Source: an uncultured Chloroflexota bacterium (lineage in GTDB: Bacteria > Chloroflexota > Anaerolineae > Aggregatilineales > Phototrophicaceae). From it: DNA of 6,184 nt. The translations under genes and the position numbers were made by a program. The notes beneath the pieces are model-generated. The model was given only the letters and a program-made list of their open reading frames with translations, had not been told where the DNA came from and searched no databases. Position 1 is the first letter of the stretch, and each line of letters begins with the position of its first letter. Where the stretch lies: assembly GCA_903904765.1 (NCBI GenBank), contig CAIVEA010000274.1, forward strand, positions 1 through 6,184. The letters are read 5' to 3'. Positions 1-5,722 of this stretch are shown in pieces.

Positions 1-19
1 ATGCCATTGCAAACCTATA

Positions 20-27
20 TTTTCTTG
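20..27. repeat. Target site duplication, left copy
   Basis: TTTTCTTG directly abuts the left IS end and is repeated exactly at 827-834. Removing the IS and one copy restores a continuous upstream region for the kinase gene. Confidence 0.93.
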
Positions 28-50
28 GGGAGTGTCTAATATCATGAGCA
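28..50 (+). repeat. IS terminal inverted repeat (transposase 3' side)
   Basis: Begins GGGAGTGTCTAA, then TATCATGAGCA. It matches the reverse complement of 804-826 at 19 of 23 positions, with the outer 12 perfect. It overlaps the transposase stop codon at 42-44. Confidence 0.92.
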
Positions 51-434
51 TACGAACTGAATGAGATGAGCAGGGTAGTGGGGATAACGTAAACGATAGA
101 GTTGACGACAATTCCAGAGATAGACAAACAGTTTGACGGCGCGACGCAAGGCATGAATACAGCGGGAAAAACAGCGGGAGCGACGAGCAAGGCGCGCCAG
201 ATAGTGACGCAACTCGGCGTTGTCGCCTTCGACGCGGTACGTTTCGCTCTTATCCGGCATAGGTGTGTAACGACCAGGGGTATAAACCAAGGTGCGGTAG
301 GTAGCGAACAAGTCGCTGTAGTAGAACTTGGCTTGGGGCGCTTCATCGACCATCGCCTGCAAAAGCGCTTCGCTCCGTTCTCCGTCTACCCGCCACGCCA
401 GAATGCAGCTGGAGTGACGATCCACCAAGGTCAT
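42..434 (-). CDS. IS1-family transposase, downstream frame (InsB-like DDE part)
   Basis: This 130-residue frame (counted from the ATG at 434) holds most of the DDE catalytic domain. It contains LVDRHSSCILAWRV, a second catalytic aspartate in YYSDLFATY (about D41), and the E of the YRVEGDNAELR block (about E69). The following HYLARLARRSRCFSR segment is typical of IS1 transposases. The frame stays open upstream of the ATG and reads NRVYL before M, so it joins smoothly to the KKK of the upstream frame after a -1 slip. The expected fusion protein is 248 residues (787 to 42). The ATG overlaps the upstream stop, so coupled initiation could also make this part alone, but without the first aspartate. 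The stop lies inside the terminal inverted repeat. Confidence 0.9.
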   Translation of the reverse strand: MTLVDRHSSCILAWRVDGERSEALLQAMVDEAPQAKFYYSDLFATYRTLVYTPGRYTPMPDKSETYRVEGDNAELRHYLARLARRSRCFSRCIHALRRAVKLFVYLWNCRQLYRLRYPHYPAHLIQFVCS

Positions 435-787
435 GAGGTAGACACGGTTTTTTTCTTCCCGACAAACGTATACAGCTCATCCAACTCCACCACGCCGACC
501 TCGGTGGGTTGCGGCGGCTTGGGCGGTAGTTGGGCGCTGTACGCATTGACCCAGTTGATGACCGTTTGGTGATTGACCCCCAAGTGTCGCGCAATTCGCC
601 GAAAATTCATCCCGTCGCTGTAGAGTTTGACGGCTTGCTGGCGGATACTTTCGTCGTAACCATGCACTTTCGCCTCTGGGCTGTAGCGCCGCCCGCAGTG
701 CTGGCATTTATAGCGCTGGCTGCCGGACTCAGTTCGTCCGTTCTTATGCTGTTTCGTGGTCGCTTGACAATAGGGGCATGTGTTCAT
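431..787 (-). CDS. IS1-family transposase, upstream frame (InsA-like)
   Basis: This 118-residue frame encodes the DNA-binding part of the transposase. A zinc ribbon is formed by C4/C7 and C28/C31 (CPYC and CQHC). A helix-turn-helix follows at about residues 47-82 (RRIARHLGVNHQTVINWV). The tail, VVELDELYTFVGKKK, carries what should be the first catalytic aspartate (D103). The normal frame ends five codons after the lysine run at a TGA that overlaps the ATG of the downstream frame (ATGA, minus strand). A purine-rich AGAGGG directly abuts the ATG at 787, too close for an efficient ribosome site, which fits the weak translation usual for transposases. Alone this product would be a DNA-binding regulator that cannot catalyse; in the E. 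coli IS1 model InsA represses transposition. Family recognition is confident; the regulatory role here is by analogy. Confidence 0.9.
   Translation of the reverse strand: MNTCPYCQATTKQHKNGRTESGSQRYKCQHCGRRYSPEAKVHGYDESIRQQAVKLYSDGMNFRRIARHLGVNHQTVINWVNAYSAQLPPKPPQPTEVGVVELDELYTFVGKKKTVSTS
448..454 (-). promoter_or_regulatory. Probable programmed -1 frameshift site (A7) of the transposase
   Basis: On the minus strand the upstream frame reads AAG AAA AAA ACC. A slip of one base back on the run of seven A gives AAG AAA AAA AAC CGT, that is KKKNRVYLM, the continuous sequence expected of an IS1 transposase. E. coli IS1 uses a comparable A6C slip. The site is inferred from frame layout and family knowledge. 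No downstream stimulatory stem was established. Confidence 0.8.
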
Positions 788-803
788 CCCTCTATTCTAT
801 CAT

Positions 804-826
804 TGTCCATGGTTTTAGACACTCCC
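804..826 (-). repeat. IS terminal inverted repeat (transposase 5' side)
   Basis: Read inward on the minus strand it begins GGGAGTGTCTAA, then AACCATGGACA. It is the partner of the repeat at 28-50. It lies 16 bp upstream of the transposase start and in IS1-type elements would carry the transposase promoter. Confidence 0.92.
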
Positions 827-834
827 TTTTCTTG
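827..834. repeat. Target site duplication, right copy
   Basis: TTTTCTTG directly abuts the right IS end and is identical to 20-27. An exact copy indicates insertion by simple transposition without later rearrangement at this site. Confidence 0.93.
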
Positions 835-905
835 CTGTTACTAGAAAAAGTGTAAAAAATGAGGCAAAATAGAAATAGTTTTGTTCAAAACCCATCAGAG
901 GGAAT

Positions 906-2783
906 ATGAGTCAGCAGCATGCCCATCAGCCGATGAACGCCCTGTTCAAACCGGCTGTCGGCATTATGAATCGCCTGCGCTACCCGCAGAAATTCATCTT
1001 AATCGGGTTGCTGCTGCTCCTGCCGCTGCTGGTGGTGATGATTCAGTTCTATTCCATTCTGAATGTGGATATTCGCTTCGCTTCGCATGAGCAGGTCGGG
1101 TTGGTCTACAACAAAGCAGCACTCGACCTGCTAGAGCATGTGCAGCACCATGCCGCCCTGAGCATAGCTGTACTCAGCAATGGTGACAGTTTCCGCGAGG
1201 CGCTGGCCGCAGAAGAAACCGATGTCGAAACCCGCATTGCAACGCTAGACGAGATAGATGCACGCTATGGAGGGCTGCTGCAAGCGTCTGACGAGTGGGA
1301 AATCGTCAAAAACGGTTGGAAAGTGCTGGACGGAAATGTAGAGAATATGTCGCTGCTGGCGGTGGAAAATGCCCACGCCGCCCTCAGCAACCGCATCCTG
1401 CGCCTGATGACTGTCATCGGCAATCATTCCAACCTGATTCTCGACCCCGAAATTGGCAGCTACTACCTGATGGATACGCTCATCACCAAACTGCCACTGG
1501 TGACGAAATATATGAGCTACCTGCGTACCATCGCGCTGCAAGCAACCCTGCGGGGCGAAGTGGATAGCGATACGCGCACCCAGATCGTCCTGTATTCCGG
1601 GCTGGTACGTTCTACTGTCCGCGCCAATCTGGAAGGGCTGGCCTACGCTTTCAGCAGCAATCCGGCGCTGGCTGCACAAGTGAATCCGGTGCTGAACAAC
1701 TACACGCTCGCCACCGATAATCTGCTCATCCTGCTCAATCAGTCGTTTTTGCAGGACAAAAGTGGCACACCCTTCAGCGGCGACTCGGTTCCGGTGAACA
1801 TCGCCCCGGCGGAGTTCTATCAAGCGTCGTCAGCCACCATCTCTCGCGCTTTCGAGTTGTACAATCTCGTTTCGCCAGCACTGGATAACCTGCTGACCAC
1901 CCGCATCGAACGTTATCAGGTTCAACGGGTGCTATCGGCGGCGGTGGCGCTGCTGGCAATCGGCACTACGCTGTATCTGTTCCTCGGCTTCTATTTTTCG
2001 CTCAATCAGAGCATTCGCAGCCTTAATGACGCTTCACAGCGCATGGTGCGCGGGGATACCAAACAATCCTTCGCCGTCGCCAGCGATGATGAACTGGCGC
2101 AAGTGGCGCTGGCATTCAACACCATCGCAACCGAACTGGTGAATGCCCGCGATGCCGCACTGCAAACCACCCACGCCAAAAGCAGCCTCCTCGCCAGCAT
2201 GAGCCACGAATTGCGTACACCCATCAACGCAGTTATCAGTTATAGTGAACTGATTGAGGAGCAAATGCTGGAAGAAGGCCGTGACGAATATGCGTCCGAC
2301 CTGAAGAAAATCCAATACGCCGCCAACCACTTGCTCCTGCTCATCAACGACATCCTCGACCTGTCCAAGATCGAGGCGGGCAAAATGAACCTGTATCTGG
2401 AAACGGTGGATGTGCGCTTGCTGGTGCGCGATGTGGCGATGACCATCATGCCGCTGGTGGAGAAAAAAGGGAATCGTCTGGAGGTTTCTTGCCCGGATAC
2501 TATCGGCCTGATGACCACCGATATGACCAAAACCCGCCAGATTCTGTTCAATCTGATGAGCAACGCCAACAAGTTCACCGATAAAGACCATCTGCGGGTG
2601 GTAGTCAGCAGCATGGATTTCCCCAAACAGATCAAGTTCGAGGTGATTGACTGTGGCATCGGCATCTCGCCGGAACAGTTGAGCCACCTGTTTGAAGAAT
2701 TTAATCAGGCAGAAGCGACCACCGCACAGAAATACGGTGGCACAGGGCTGGGGCTGGTCATCAGCGCCGTCTGGCACGGCTGA
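906..2783 (+). CDS. Membrane sensor histidine kinase, frameshift-truncated in its ATPase domain
   Basis: This is a two-component sensor kinase. Residues 30-51 and 342-363 are membrane segments enclosing an extracytoplasmic, mostly helical sensor of about 290 residues. That sensor contains an [12 protein letters not shown] block of a kind seen in some sensor kinases and chemoreceptors; I cannot name a ligand. A HAMP linker (about 364-416) ends in [12 protein letters not shown]. The dimerisation/phosphoacceptor domain has SHELRTP with H434. The ATPase domain shows the N box ([10 protein letters not shown]553), G1 (D582-C-G-I-G), F box (LFEEFNQ) and G2 (GGTGLGL, 611-617). Directly after VIS the frame turns to AVWHG and stops; the proper ending continues in another frame to 2878. 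One base appears lost, and the intact protein would have 657 residues instead of 625. Loss of the last helix and strands probably abolishes kinase activity. The ATG at 906 has AGAGGG three bases upstream; M10 or M21 are alternatives. No response regulator is in view. Confidence 0.9.
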   Translation: MSQQHAHQPMNALFKPAVGIMNRLRYPQKFILIGLLLLLPLLVVMIQFYSILNVDIRFASHEQVGLVYNKAALDLLEHVQHHAALSIAVLSNGDSFREALAAEETDVETRIATLDEIDARYGGLLQASDEWEIVKNGWKVLDGNVENMSLLAVENAHAALSNRILRLMTVIGNHSNLILDPEIGSYYLMDTLITKLPLVTKYMSYLRTIALQATLRGEVDSDTRTQIVLYSGLVRSTVRANLEGLAYAFSSNPALAAQVNPVLNNYTLATDNLLILLNQSFLQDKSGTPFSGDSVPVNIAPAEFYQASSATISRAFELYNLVSPALDNLLTTRIERYQVQRVLSAAVALLAIGTTLYLFLGFYFSLNQSIRSLNDASQRMVRGDTKQSFAVASDDELAQVALAFNTIATELVNARDAALQTTHAKSSLLASMSHELRTPINAVISYSELIEEQMLEEGRDEYASDLKKIQYAANHLLLLINDILDLSKIEAGKMNLYLETVDVRLLVRDVAMTIMPLVEKKGNRLEVSCPDTIGLMTTDMTKTRQILFNLMSNANKFTDKDHLRVVVSSMDFPKQIKFEVIDCGIGISPEQLSHLFEEFNQAEATTAQKYGGTGLGLVISAVWHG

Positions 2784-2878
2784 TGGGTGGGGACATCAGC
2801 GTTTCTAGCCAACTCGGAGAAGGGTCTACCTTTACCCTCATACTACCTGCTCAGGTCGTCCCCCTCGCCGAAATCTGA
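2783..2878 (+). pseudogene. Out-of-frame C-terminal remnant of the histidine kinase
   Basis: Read from 2768 this frame gives RLARLM, then GGDISVSSQLGEGSTF and a final strand LILPA, ending at the TGA at 2876-2878. This is the standard last part of a histidine-kinase ATPase domain (helix, GG-x-I strand, GxGSTF strand). Insertion of one C near 2765-2767 restores [12 protein letters not shown] in frame with the upstream gene. The upstream stop and an ATG overlap as TGATG at 2781-2785, so re-initiation could make a 31-residue fragment, but it would not fold as a domain by itself. The cause is a real one-base deletion or a sequencing/assembly error. Confidence 0.85.
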
Positions 2879-2958
2879 GCCGTCACGCCCCTCATTCTCC
2901 CCTAGCCCGCACCTATTTACCCTTCCAAAAATGAACTGGCATCAGCAGTTTTAGATAG

Positions 2959-2986
2959 TTGTGTATTCTGTTAAATTGTGCATAAT
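2959..2986 (+). promoter_or_regulatory. Weak sigma70-like promoter candidate for the leader/ncRNA
   Basis: TTGTGT at 2959-2964 and CATAAT at 2981-2986 are separated by 16 bp. The -35 is poor and the -10 matches TATAAT at five of six positions. Transcription from here would start near 2993 and give an RNA of about 355 nt to the terminator at 3348. In an AT-rich stretch such matches are common, so confidence is low. Confidence 0.25.
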
Positions 2987-3196
2987 AGTCATTAGTGGTA
3001 TCAAAAAGTGCAGAATAACCACGGTTGGATTTGTAGAACGCTCTTGTCGGTAATCAAACCCACCTCCAACATTGGGTGGATGTAAAACTCGGGCTGTACT
3101 GTTTTTTGGTTATGGGATGTCGTGAAAGCGATTATGTGCATTTCGGCTCATTGGATGCCATCGCTGGTCGTGTTCGACCTACCTCCACCATCTGCG

Positions 3197-3252
3197 ACCC
3201 GCGCACCTGACTAATCAGACAGGGGCAGGCGCGGGTGATGTAAACCTGTCTG
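3197..3252 (+). other. Predicted H-type RNA pseudoknot, two perfect 8-bp stems
   Basis: Stem 1 pairs ACCCGCGC (3197-3204) with GCGCGGGT (3229-3236). Stem 2 pairs CAGACAGG (3216-3223), which lies in the loop of stem 1, with CCTGTCTG (3245-3252) outside it. The connecting loops are 11, 5 and 8 nt, lengths that seem sterically plausible. A small competing hairpin CTGA-CTAA-TCAG (3207-3218) overlaps the 5' arm of stem 2. The two stems might instead be alternatives in a switch. Confidence 0.55.
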
Positions 3253-3302
3253 CCGGGACGTATCGTACAGCACGTTACGATTTGAATTGAGCGAGAAGAC
3301 AA

Positions 3303-3348
3303 GCACAGCCGTGGGTGCGTTTGCACACCACGGCTGTGTGTGTTTTTT
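3303..3348 (+). terminator. Strong intrinsic terminator just upstream of recX
   Basis: CACAGCCGTGG (3304-3314) pairs perfectly with CCACGGCTGTG (3328-3338). It is extended by GTGC/GCAC (3315-3318 with 3323-3326) across one bulged A, with a GTTT loop, so about 15 bp in all. The 3' side runs into TGTG and six T (3343-3348). The stem and U tract are oriented for plus-strand RNA. No protein gene ends immediately before it, so it closes either an RNA gene or an operon leader. Confidence 0.8.
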
Positions 3349-3351
3349 GAC

Positions 3352-3355
3352 GGGG
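3352..3355 (+). promoter_or_regulatory. Ribosome binding site supporting the GTG start of recX
   Basis: GGGG follows the terminator T-run directly and stands 12 nt before GTG 3368. The spacing is slightly long, but it is the only purine-rich site close to any start in this frame. It lies 3' of the hairpin, so termination or read-through decides whether it is transcribed. Confidence 0.45.
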
Positions 3356-3367
3356 ATAACCGTAACC

Positions 3368-4042
3368 GTGCCTGACCAAATCATCACGGCGCTAGAAGTG
3401 CAAAAGCGGAACAAAGACCGCGTAAACGTCTACCTGAACGGCGAATTTGCCTTCGGGTTGAGCGCATTGGAAGCCGTCCGGTTGCATAAAGGGCAGCGGC
3501 TTTCGGATGCCGAAGTGAACGCTCTGCGCGAAGCCGATGTGCGCCAGCAAGCTGTGGAGAGCGCCGCCCACTTTCTGGGCTACCGCCCGCGCAGCATGGT
3601 CGAGGTGCGTCAAAATCTGGCGGCGAAAGAGTTCGCACCGGAAGTGATCGAATCGGCTGTCGAACGGCTGATAGAGATGGGGTTCGTGGACGATGCGGCC
3701 TTCGCCCGCTACTGGGCGCAAAACCGCACCGAGTTCAAACCCCTCAGCCGACGGGCACTGAAAGTGGAACTGCGTCGCAAAGGGGTGGCGGACGATGCGA
3801 TTAGCGAGGCGCTATCCGATGTGGACGAAAGCGCCAGCGCGTATCAAGCCGCCACCAAGCAAGTCCGCAAACTGCGCGGCCTGACCAAACGCGAGTTCAA
3901 GCTCAAGTTGGCCGCATTCCTTCAGCGCCGGGGATTTTCGTCGGAGACTACACAGGACACCATTTTGCGCTTGATAGATGAGTTAGAAGCGCAAGACGCG
4001 GCGGTATTTCAACCATTGAATCCAACAACAGATGAGGAATAA
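3368..4042 (+). CDS. recX: RecX, regulator of RecA
   Basis: RecX family proteins bind RecA filaments in the cytoplasm and limit their extension, dampening recombination and SOS signalling. The 224-residue product opens with ITALEVQKRNKDRVNVYLNGEFAFGL, a short N-terminal beta segment seen in longer RecX proteins. An all-helical array of RecX-type repeats follows, including RPRSMVEVRQNLAAKEF, GFVDDAAFARYWAQNR (D108/D109 region) and LSRRALKVELRRKGV. The length is normal for this longer form. I choose the GTG at 3368: GGGG at 3352-3355 lies 12 nt upstream, and the homologous part begins just after it. The frame is open back to a TTG at 3287, but that start has no ribosome site and would translate through the terminator hairpin. 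A TTG at 3347 follows only a T run. recA is not in the window. rny follows after 6 nt, indicating one transcript. Confidence 0.9.
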   Translation: MPDQIITALEVQKRNKDRVNVYLNGEFAFGLSALEAVRLHKGQRLSDAEVNALREADVRQQAVESAAHFLGYRPRSMVEVRQNLAAKEFAPEVIESAVERLIEMGFVDDAAFARYWAQNRTEFKPLSRRALKVELRRKGVADDAISEALSDVDESASAYQAATKQVRKLRGLTKREFKLKLAAFLQRRGFSSETTQDTILRLIDELEAQDAAVFQPLNPTTDEE

Positions 4043-4048
4043 ATCACT

Positions 4049-5590
4049 ATGGAAGGAGTAGGAGGGGTTCTCGTCCCACTGATCGCACTGATTATCGGTG
4101 CGGTAGTCGGCGTGGCCGTTTTGTATGGCTATCAAAATTCGCGTGGGAAAAGCCGAATCGAGGAGGGCGAGGCCGAAGCCAAACGCTTAGTCGGGGAAGC
4201 TGAAACACGGGTGCGCGGCCTCGTCAAAGAGGCGGAGGACAAATCCAAAAGCGCACTGGATGAAGTGGAGCAAACCAGTTTGCGCCGACGGCGTGAACTG
4301 GATAAAGAGGATGAACGTTTGCAGCGCCGCCGCGAGGATTTGGACAAGCGGCTGGAAAAACTGGAACTCCGCGAACAGACGTTGAACAAACGTCAAAGCC
4401 GCATGGACAAGCAGCAGAACGATTTGCAGAAACTGGAATCCGACAAGTTAGCCGAACTTCAGCGCGTGGCGCAGATGACCGAAGGCGAAGCCCGCACCGA
4501 ATTGCTGGCTGCCGTCGAACGTGATGCCCGCAGCGATATGGCACGGACGATCCGGCAGGTGGAAGCCGAAGCCCGCGAAGAGGCCGACACCCGCGCCCGC
4601 GATGTGATCGCGCTGGCGGTGCAACGCTTGGCGAGCGAACACGTCAGCGAAATCTCGGTCAGCGTGGTGCAGTTGCCCAGCGACGAGATGAAAGGGCGCA
4701 TCATCGGGCGTAATGGCCGCAACATCCGCGCCTTTGAACTGGCGACGGGTGTAGACGTGGTGGTGGATGATACCCCCGAAGCTGTCACCATCAGCAGCTT
4801 CGACCCCGTGCGGCGTGAGGTGGCGAAACGCGCCCTCGCCAAGCTGGTGGTGGACGGGCGCATTCACCCTGCCCGCATCGAAAAACTGGTCGAAGACTCG
4901 AAGGCCGAAGTGGAGGCCGCCATCCGCGAGGAAGGCGAACGCGCCGCTTACGAAACCGGCATTCCCGGGCTGCATCCCGAAGTCATCAAGCTGCTGGGGC
5001 GGCTGAAATTCCGCACCAGCTACGGGCAAAACCAGCACACGCACGCCATCGAAACGGCGCACATCGCCGGCATGATCGCGGCGGAACTGGGCGCAGATGT
5101 GACGCTGGCGAAGGCGGGCGGTCTGCTGCACGACATTGGCAAGGCGATTGACCACGAAGTGGAAGGCACGCATGCCCTGATCGGCGCAGATTTCGCCAAA
5201 CGCTACGGCGTGAATGCCAAAGTGGTGAACTGCATCGCCGCCCACCATCATGAGGTGGAGCAGGAGTGCGTGGAAGCCTACATCGTGGAAGCGGCGGATG
5301 CGATCAGCGGCGCACGCCCCGGTGCGCGGCGTGAAAGCCTCGAAACCTACATCAAGCGCGTCAAGACGCTGGAAGAAATCGCCAACAGCTTCGACGGTGT
5401 GGAACAAAGCTACGCGCTGCAAGCAGGGCGCGAAGTCCGCATCATTGTGCGCCCGGACTCGCTGGACGAGTTCGCGTCGCTCAAGCTGGCGCGGGATGTG
5501 GACCGCAAGATCGAGGAAACCATGCAGTACCCCGGTCAGATCAAGGTGCAGGTCATCCGCGAAACCCGCGCAGTGGATTACGCCAAGTAA
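4049..5590 (+). CDS. rny: Ribonuclease Y (membrane-anchored endoribonuclease)
   Basis: RNase Y cuts single-stranded mRNA to start its decay and is anchored at the inner face of the cell membrane. All parts are present in 513 residues, a normal length. An N-terminal membrane helix is at about 7-27 ([20 protein letters not shown]). A long charged coiled coil runs over about 36-190 with the usual [13 protein letters not shown] pattern. The KH RNA-binding domain has the GxxG loop G220-R-N-G223 ([13 protein letters not shown]). The HD metal-dependent phosphohydrolase domain has H332 and the H361-D362 pair ([15 protein letters not shown]), plus AAHHHEVE and [15 protein letters not shown]. The tail ends in the family-typical [12 protein letters not shown]. 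No catalytic residue is missing. GAGGA at 4034-4038, inside the end of recX, is 10 nt before the ATG, so translation is likely coupled. The operon ends at the terminator at 5619-5652. Identification is very secure. Confidence 0.98.
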   Translation: MEGVGGVLVPLIALIIGAVVGVAVLYGYQNSRGKSRIEEGEAEAKRLVGEAETRVRGLVKEAEDKSKSALDEVEQTSLRRRRELDKEDERLQRRREDLDKRLEKLELREQTLNKRQSRMDKQQNDLQKLESDKLAELQRVAQMTEGEARTELLAAVERDARSDMARTIRQVEAEAREEADTRARDVIALAVQRLASEHVSEISVSVVQLPSDEMKGRIIGRNGRNIRAFELATGVDVVVDDTPEAVTISSFDPVRREVAKRALAKLVVDGRIHPARIEKLVEDSKAEVEAAIREEGERAAYETGIPGLHPEVIKLLGRLKFRTSYGQNQHTHAIETAHIAGMIAAELGADVTLAKAGGLLHDIGKAIDHEVEGTHALIGADFAKRYGVNAKVVNCIAAHHHEVEQECVEAYIVEAADAISGARPGARRESLETYIKRVKTLEEIANSFDGVEQSYALQAGREVRIIVRPDSLDEFASLKLARDVDRKIEETMQYPGQIKVQVIRETRAVDYAK

Positions 5591-5618
5591 CCCGCTGCCG
5601 ACCTCAGATGCACATAAG

Positions 5619-5652
5619 CGGGGCGTTCCCACAACGGGAGCGCCCCGTTTTT
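5619..5652 (+). terminator. Intrinsic terminator of the recX-rny operon
   Basis: CGGGGCGTTCCC (5619-5630) pairs with GGGAGCGCCCCG (5636-5647) over 12 bp with a single G-U wobble. The loop is ACAAC and five T follow (5648-5652). It starts 29 nt after the rny stop codon and separates the operon from the next gene. Confidence 0.93.
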
Positions 5653-5690
5653 GTTGCCGATTCCCTCGTGCAGCCAACGCCGCATCGCAT

Positions 5691-5696
5691 TACAAT
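5691..5696 (+). promoter_or_regulatory. Possible -10 element for the secreted-protein gene
   Basis: TACAAT resembles the TATAAT consensus (five of six) and lies 26 bp before the ATG at 5723, within the only space between the rny terminator and this gene. No convincing -35 stands 16-18 bp upstream, so the promoter is tentative. Confidence 0.35.
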
Positions 5697-5722
5697 ACCT
5701 CTAACAAACAGGGGGTTGTGCC

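Larger units (their letters stand above)
28..826 (-). mobile_element. Complete IS1-family insertion sequence, 799 bp
   Basis: Both ends are visible. The outer 12 bases GGGAGTGTCTAA are identical in inverted orientation at 28-39 and 815-826, and 19 of 23 end bases match overall. The element is flanked by a perfect 8-bp direct repeat, TTTTCTTG, and IS1-family elements are known for target duplications of about 8-9 bp. Its only cargo is a transposase in two overlapping frames on the minus strand: a zinc-ribbon/helix-turn-helix part and a DDE-type catalytic part. The second frame stops inside the terminal repeat at 28-50, as is usual for IS1. Intact ends, an exact duplication and undamaged frames suggest a recent and possibly still active insertion. 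The IS1 assignment rests on the CPYC/CQHC ribbon, the two-frame layout, the size and the duplication length. The exact named element cannot be given from sequence alone. Confidence 0.93.
3127..3348 (+). ncRNA. Candidate structured RNA: recX-rny leader/attenuator or independent sRNA
   Basis: Four separate structures stand in line on the plus strand and lead into an intrinsic terminator. A long hairpin spans 3127-3165 (AGCGAT/ATCGCT with inner GCAT/ATGC). It is followed with no gap by GGTCG-TGTT-CGACC (3166-3179), then an H-type pseudoknot (3197-3252), then ATCGTA/TACGAT (3262-3281). The terminator T-run ends 19 nt before the preferred recX start, too close for a normal promoter in between. The arrangement is thus that of a riboswitch- or attenuator-like leader, or of a terminated small RNA placed head to tail with the operon. 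I recognise no described RNA class. The 5' end is uncertain; transcription may begin as far upstream as about 2993. Base pairing is seen; being a functional RNA is inference. Confidence 0.45.
2879..3367. other. 489-bp region without a protein gene, rich in RNA-like structure
   Basis: No open frame here resembles a protein I recognise, and the short frames lack ribosome sites. The first part (2879-2990) is AT-rich and holds a weak promoter-like pair. From about 2995 plus-strand inverted repeats follow one another: GTGGT/ACCAC (2995-2999 with 3018-3022), ACCCA/TGGGT (3058-3062 with 3073-3077), AGCGAT/ATCGCT (3127-3132 with 3160-3165), GGTCG/CGACC with a TGTT loop (3166-3179), a pseudoknot (3197-3252), ATCGTA/TACGAT (3262-3267 with 3276-3281), and the terminator hairpin (3303-3338). 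No tRNA, tmRNA (its GGATTCGACGGG core is absent), SRP RNA or RNase P signature was found. Confidence 0.7.

Noticed and set aside
102..572. Plus-strand frame of 156 codons across the IS
   Set aside because: Antisense to the well-supported transposase frames; no family resemblance.
2034..2777. 247-codon minus-strand frame opposite the histidine kinase
   Set aside because: Mirror frame of the HAMP/kinase/ATPase coding sequence; no recognisable domain or ribosome site.
2763..2785. Programmed frameshift in the kinase
   Set aside because: No slippery run exists at GTC ATC AGC GCC; a one-base deletion or sequencing error explains the break more simply.
2933..2955. Weak terminator after the kinase (AACTG/CAGTT followed by TTTT)
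   Set aside because: Five base pairs with few G-C and a short T-run; too weak to call.
3161..3190. tRNA- or tmRNA-like 3' end (TTCGA followed by CCTCCACCA)
   Set aside because: No 5-bp T-stem forms around a seven-base loop, no matching 5' acceptor strand was found upstream, and the tmRNA 5' core GGATTCGACGGG is absent. The TTCGA is better used in the GGTCG-TGTT-CGACC hairpin.
3287..3367. Upstream extension of recX to a TTG at 3287
   Set aside because: It has no ribosome site, would translate through the terminator hairpin, and adds residues (STAVGAFAHHGCVCF) unlike RecX. The GTG at 3368 fits the family start.
3132..3414. Two short minus-strand frames (64 and 67 codons) in the gene-free region
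   Set aside because: They lack ribosome sites and recognisable domains, and run through the terminator and pseudoknot inverted repeats, which explain the sequence better.
4448..5677. Long (409-codon) open frame on the minus strand opposite rny
   Set aside because: It lies fully antisense to a strongly conserved gene, has a His-rich low-complexity composition typical of mirrored GC-rich coding sequence, and shows no family resemblance.
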